A stretch of DNA of 10,346 nucleotides from Actinomycetota bacterium. Lineage in GTDB: Bacteria > Actinomycetota > Acidimicrobiia > IMCC26256 > PALSA-610. A program made the position numbers and the translations under genes. Position 1 is the first letter of the stretch; every line of letters starts with the position of its first letter. The stretch is from NCBI GenBank assembly GCA_030839105.1, contig JAUZEI010000583.1, positions 1-10,346 on the forward strand. Reading direction: 5' to 3'. Shown piece by piece: positions 7,251 to 10,346 of the stretch. The notes under the pieces are model-generated. The model did not search any database. It saw nothing but the letters and a program-made list of their open reading frames with translations, and had not been told where the DNA came from.

Positions 7251-8840
7251 GTGCTCCAGGTTCGAGAACTCGCGGTCGAGGTGGGTGGGCGGATGACGCT
7301 CACCGACGCGTCGTTCTCGCTGCATGCCGGCGACAAGGTGGGCCTCGTCGGCCGCAACGGTGCAGGGAAGACCTCGCTGTTGAGGGTGCTGGCCGGTACC
7401 AATCCGCCCGCGCAGGGCGTGGTGCTCCGGCCCGAGTCGGTCGGCTTCCTGCCCCAGGATCCGCCCGCACGGGGCGCCGGTCTCGACGGAACCGCGCTCG
7501 CCCACGTGCTCTCCGGCCGCGGCCTCGACACCGCGACGCGCCGGTTGGAAGAGCTCCGGACGAAGGTCGACGTCGATCCGTCGGCACGCAATGTGAAGGC
7601 GTACGGCAACGCCGAGGATGCGTTCTCGTCCGCGGGCGGGTACGCGGCGGAGTCGGAGGTGCGCCGGATCGTCGCCGGGCTCGGCCTCCCGCCGGACCGG
7701 CTCGACCTCCCGATCAGCGCGTTGTCCGGGGGTGAGCGGCGGCGCGCGGAGCTGGCGCGCATCCTGTTCGCAGGCGGCGACCTCATGCTCCTCGACGAGC
7801 CCACGAATCACCTCGACGTCGACGCCAAGGCGTGGCTCATGTCGTTCCTGCGCACGTACCGCGGTTCGCTGCTCGTCATCAGTCACGACCTCGCGCTGCT
7901 CGACCAGGCAATCACGCGCGTGCTGCACCTCGACGAAGGTGAGCTGATCGAATACCGCGGCACCTACTCGAAGTACCTCGTCGCACGGAAGGCCGACGAG
8001 GAGCGCCGGGCGAAGATCGCGGTCCGCCAGGAGTCGGAGATCCGTCGCCTCAGCACGCTCGCCGATTCGATGCGCCACCAGACTGCGAAACGCGCGCGCG
8101 TGGCCAAGACGCTCGACCGCCGCGTCGACAAGCTCGACGCGAACCGGATCGATCTGGGCAAGGGCGACCGCACGATGCGGGTCAAGCTGCCCGAACCGCC
8201 CCACTCGGGCCGCGTTGCCCTAGAGGTCGTCGACCTCGCGAAGGCGTTCGGTCCCAAGGTCGTCTTCGAGGACGTCTCGTTCCAGGTCGGGCGCGGCGAA
8301 CGACTCCTGGTCCTCGGCTTGAACGGAGCGGGGAAGACCACGCTGCTGCGCTCGCTCGTCGGTGAGCTCACCCCTGATCTCGGTGAAGTGCAGCTCGGCC
8401 ACCAGGTCTCCATGGGCTACTACGCCCAGGAACACGAAGGCATCACCGCGGGCCGGCCCGTGATGGAGAACATCCGGGACGCGTCGGGCGAGGGCGAGCA
8501 GTTCCTGCGGAGCCTGCTCGGCATGTTCGGCCTGCGGGGCGAGCTCGCGTTCCAGGACGCGGGCACGCTCTCCGGTGGGGAGAAGACGAAGCTTGCGCTG
8601 GCCATGCTCGTCGCGGGTCGGCACAACCTGGTGCTGCTCGACGAGCCCACCAACAACCTCGATCCGCCGTCGCGCACTGCGATCGGGAACGCGCTCCGTG
8701 AGTGGAAGGGCGCGATGGTGCTCGTCAGTCACGATCCGGATTTCGTGGCCGAGCTCGCCCCGAACCGCGTGTTGATGATGCCCGAAGGCATCGTCGACTA
8801 CTGGTCCGACGACCTGATCGACCTGGTCGAGCTCGCCTAG
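7251..8840 (+). CDS. ABC-F family ATP-binding protein (ribosome-associated, Rv1473-like)
   Basis: This 529-residue soluble protein has two ABC ATPase domains and no membrane segments, which places it in ABC-F rather than among transporters. Domain 1 has Walker A GRNGAGKTS (34-42), signature LSGGE (158-162), Walker B with catalytic E183 in LLDEPTNHLD, and ISHD (210-213). Domain 2 has GLNGAGKTT (356-364), LSGGEK (440-445), LLDEPTNNLD with E465, and VSHD (492-495). All catalytic positions are intact. The charged linker at about 235-330 corresponds to the segment that reaches the tRNA and peptidyl-transferase centre in characterised ABC-F proteins. Length, QDP after the first domain's Walker A region and the DYWSDD...LVELA C-terminus resemble M. 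tuberculosis Rv1473 as I remember it. GTG 7251 is in the same frame as aftD, separated by TAA and two codons, so no earlier start exists. Housekeeping translation factor or antibiotic protection cannot be separated here. Confidence 0.9.
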   Translation: MLQVRELAVEVGGRMTLTDASFSLHAGDKVGLVGRNGAGKTSLLRVLAGTNPPAQGVVLRPESVGFLPQDPPARGAGLDGTALAHVLSGRGLDTATRRLEELRTKVDVDPSARNVKAYGNAEDAFSSAGGYAAESEVRRIVAGLGLPPDRLDLPISALSGGERRRAELARILFAGGDLMLLDEPTNHLDVDAKAWLMSFLRTYRGSLLVISHDLALLDQAITRVLHLDEGELIEYRGTYSKYLVARKADEERRAKIAVRQESEIRRLSTLADSMRHQTAKRARVAKTLDRRVDKLDANRIDLGKGDRTMRVKLPEPPHSGRVALEVVDLAKAFGPKVVFEDVSFQVGRGERLLVLGLNGAGKTTLLRSLVGELTPDLGEVQLGHQVSMGYYAQEHEGITAGRPVMENIRDASGEGEQFLRSLLGMFGLRGELAFQDAGTLSGGEKTKLALAMLVAGRHNLVLLDEPTNNLDPPSRTAIGNALREWKGAMVLVSHDPDFVAELAPNRVLMMPEGIVDYWSDDLIDLVELA

Positions 8841-8864
8841 CCCGCGCGCCTTCCCTCGGGATAC

Positions 8865-8889
8865 CTGACACGCGCGTCAGCCTGTGTCA
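8865..8889. promoter_or_regulatory. Candidate operator: palindrome plus third TGACRC half-site over the promoter
   Basis: Positions 8865-8880 form a 16-bp palindrome, CTGAC...GTCAG around a CGCG core, with seven of eight base pairs matching. A third half-site, GTGTCA at 8884-8889, is the reverse complement of TGACAC at 8866-8871. Three TGACRC half-sites thus cover the -35 hexamer and reach the -10. A dimeric repressor such as a TetR- or GntR-type protein bound here would block RNA polymerase. The regulator class is a guess, because no regulator gene lies in the window. Confidence 0.45.
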
Positions 8890-8893
8890 TGAT
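8865..8893 (+). promoter_or_regulatory. Sigma70-type promoter of the substrate-binding protein gene
   Basis: CTGACA (8865-8870) matches TTGACA at five of six bases. A 17-bp spacer follows, then CATGAT (8888-8893), which matches TATAAT at four of six. TGT immediately before it forms an extended -10. Transcription would begin near 8900, about 15 bases before the ATG, leaving room for the GGGGGAGG ribosome site. The gap after the ABC-F stop at 8840 shows no stem followed by a T-run, so a separate promoter rather than a terminator explains this region best. Confidence 0.6.
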
Positions 8894-8903
8894 CCACGCC
8901 TCT

Positions 8904-8911
8904 GGGGGAGG
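8904..8911 (+). promoter_or_regulatory. Strong ribosome binding site of the lipoprotein gene
   Basis: GGGGGAGG ends five bases before ATG 8917 and is the clearest Shine-Dalgarno sequence in the window. It fixes the start and suggests efficient translation. Confidence 0.7.
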
Positions 8912-8916
8912 CTCAC

Positions 8917-10311
8917 ATGAACGGACGGCGTTTTTCGGTCGTATTGGTGATGTTGCTCGCGCTCGTCGGTACGGCGTGCGGCAGCAGCAGCAAGGGCGCG
9001 TCGCCGCCGCCATCGACGTCGAGCGCGCAGACCACGACCACCGGCCCGCTGGTCCTGACGAAGACCGCCGGCACCGGTGTCACCGCCAACTCGATCAAGC
9101 TCGGCATCTCATTGATCGACTTCAAGTGCATCCAGGATTTCATCGACTTCACGCGCCCGAACCAGCAGGCGATCTACCAGGCCTTCATCGACGACGTGAA
9201 CAAGAAGGGCGGTATCAACGGTCGCAAGATCGTGCCCGACTTCAACACCGAGTGCCCCCTCACGGCGACGAGCGACCTGCTCGTACAGGTGTGCACCCAC
9301 TTCACGGACGACGACAAGGTGTTCGCGGTCATCGGCAACCTGAGTGACGCCGCCCAGTCGGCGGCGATGCACACGTGCATTGCCAAGCAGCACAAGACGC
9401 CGGTGGTGACCTTCCAGGTGACGCAGGCGATGTTCGACCAGATACCACCCGGGATGCTGATCTTCCCGGGGACGACGCCCGAGCGTTCGTCGGCCGTGCT
9501 CTTCGAGCTCTTGAAAGAGCAGGGCGTGCTCGACGGCAAGAAGCTCGCGATCCTCGCGCAGCAGACTTCCCAGGTCTCGGTGAAGTCGGCCGTGTTGCCC
9601 GCGATCAAGAAGGCCGGCGTCAAGACCGGAACGACCGCCTACCTCACGATCAACGGGTCGGACACGACGGCCCCGCAGCAGGCGCTCGACAGCTTCATCG
9701 AACGCTGGAAGACCGAGGGCGTGAACGCGCTGTTCATCACGGGCCAGAACGCCGTCACCAAGCAGTTCGTCGAGAAGGTCACGAAGCAGATCCCGGGCAT
9801 CACGCTGCTCACCGACACCGGCGACGCCGTGTCCCAGGGCCAGGACGAGACCAAAGCCGGCGCGAACCCGAACCCGTACCAAGGCATGTATATCGCGGGC
9901 GGCTTCGCGGCCGCCGACTACGCCAAGAGCGCGAACTGGAAGTACTGCGCCGATATCTACAAGGCCGCGCTGAACAAGGAAGCGCCCGGTCCCTTGGCGG
10001 TCCTCAAGGTCAACGTCGGCGGTAAGGAACTGACCGATCAGACGTACAACACCATCAACGACGCCTGCCAGATGATCTCGACGTTCGCGCAGATCGCCGC
10101 CAAGATGGGCGCGTACCCGAACGCCGACAACTGGGTCTCGGCGGTGAACTCCTTCGGACCGATCGTCAACCGGGGCGGCGGTCCGTACGCCTCGTTGCGG
10201 CAGGGCAAGTACGACGACGACGACACCTTCCAGCTCCAGCAGTTCGACTCCTCGCTGCCGCCGAACGGCAACTGGAAGGCATTGGGCCCGTACAAGAACA
10301 TCTCGAGCTGA
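8917..10311 (+). CDS. Branched-chain amino acid-type ABC transporter substrate-binding lipoprotein (LivK/Peripla_BP_6-like)
   Basis: This 464-residue precursor has a short lipoprotein signal peptide: MNGRR, a hydrophobic core (residues 6-17), then VGTAC with C21 as the lipidated cysteine. A Ser/Thr/Pro-rich tether (22-45) follows. The body has the type I periplasmic-binding fold of the LivK group: VTANSIKLGIS as first strand, AFIDDVNKKGGINGRKI (a near-universal block in this family), AVIGNLSDAAQSAA, then the second lobe from about KLAILAQQTSQ onward. It should sit on the outer face of the membrane and hand a small solute to an ABC permease. The ligand is unknown; family members bind amino acids, amides, urea and aromatic acids. 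Six cysteines remain in the mature body (71, 113, 126, 154, 344, 384), an even number that would allow three disulfides. A palindrome over its promoter suggests regulation. Permease and ATPase genes, if linked, would lie beyond the right edge. Confidence 0.88.
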   Translation: MNGRRFSVVLVMLLALVGTACGSSSKGASPPPSTSSAQTTTTGPLVLTKTAGTGVTANSIKLGISLIDFKCIQDFIDFTRPNQQAIYQAFIDDVNKKGGINGRKIVPDFNTECPLTATSDLLVQVCTHFTDDDKVFAVIGNLSDAAQSAAMHTCIAKQHKTPVVTFQVTQAMFDQIPPGMLIFPGTTPERSSAVLFELLKEQGVLDGKKLAILAQQTSQVSVKSAVLPAIKKAGVKTGTTAYLTINGSDTTAPQQALDSFIERWKTEGVNALFITGQNAVTKQFVEKVTKQIPGITLLTDTGDAVSQGQDETKAGANPNPYQGMYIAGGFAAADYAKSANWKYCADIYKAALNKEAPGPLAVLKVNVGGKELTDQTYNTINDACQMISTFAQIAAKMGAYPNADNWVSAVNSFGPIVNRGGGPYASLRQGKYDDDDTFQLQQFDSSLPPNGNWKALGPYKNISS

Positions 10312-10346
10312 CACTCGGACGGGGTGCCCTGAGCAGCGTCGTACGC
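10312..10346 (+). other. Short 3' end after the lipoprotein gene, no assignable gene
   Basis: No hairpin terminator is visible. GGACGGGG (10318-10325) could be a ribosome site, and the frame from CTG 10331 (agc agc gtc gta cgc) is open to the edge. However, the only GTG nearby (10325) meets TGA after one codon. Too little sequence remains to call a gene. Confidence 0.25.

Noticed and set aside
6512..7735. 407-codon plus-strand frame spanning the aftD end and ABC-F start
   Set aside because: It is out of frame with both clear genes and is Arg/Pro/Gly-rich with no motif.
8841..8880. Possible terminator after the ABC-F gene
   Set aside because: The 8865-8880 palindrome has no T-run after it and coincides with a good -35 hexamer, so an operator/promoter reading fits better.
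1..10346. CRISPR arrays, tRNA/rRNA genes, insertion sequences, prophage or defence genes
   Set aside because: I saw no spaced repeats, tRNA-like cloverleaf, transposase motif, terminal inverted repeats or nuclease/defence domain anywhere. The genes present are envelope, translation and transport functions.

Overview
The window is high-G+C DNA with dense genes, frequent GTG starts and 4-bp start/stop overlaps. All confident genes look actinobacterial. The combination of an AftD-type arabinofuranosyltransferase homologue, an Rv1473-like ABC-F ATPase and a LivK-type lipoprotein suits Actinomycetota outside the mycolic-acid group. Acidimicrobiia is my best guess, but it is an inference from gene style and was not tested.

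Left part (1-1321, minus strand): an operon of two genes that runs off the left edge. A class I SAM-dependent methyltransferase (521-1321) is followed, through an ATGA overlap, by a family 2 glycosyltransferase of the polyprenol-phosphate mannose synthase type (1-524, truncated by the window). A 224-bp divergent intergenic region (1322-1545) holds a short perfect inverted repeat, a weak -10-like box and a good ribosome binding site.

Middle part (1546-7244, plus strand): a GT4 glycosyltransferase is coupled by a GTGA overlap to a 1495-residue AftD-like GT-C membrane enzyme. The latter has an N-terminal multi-spanning domain, two discoidin-like (F5/8C) modules and four C-terminal membrane segments. 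With the divergent operon this reads as a cell-envelope glycan locus. One side would make a lipid-linked sugar donor, the GT4 would add a sugar on the cytoplasmic side, and the AftD-like enzyme would transfer sugars outside the membrane.

Right part (7251-10346, plus strand): a soluble ABC-F ATPase (translation factor or ribosome protection type) begins six bases after the aftD stop. Its GTG is preceded by a CATAAT box at the distance expected of a leaderless transcript, and that box contains the aftD stop codon. After a 76-bp gap with a well-formed promoter overlapped by a palindrome comes a branched-chain amino acid type substrate-binding lipoprotein (8917-10311). The last 35 bases hold no gene that can be assigned.

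I found no RNA genes, insertion sequences, CRISPR arrays, phage genes or defence systems. The most useful second looks are the possible donor-acceptor logic of the AftD locus, the leaderless ABC-F start and the palindromic promoter of the lipoprotein gene.
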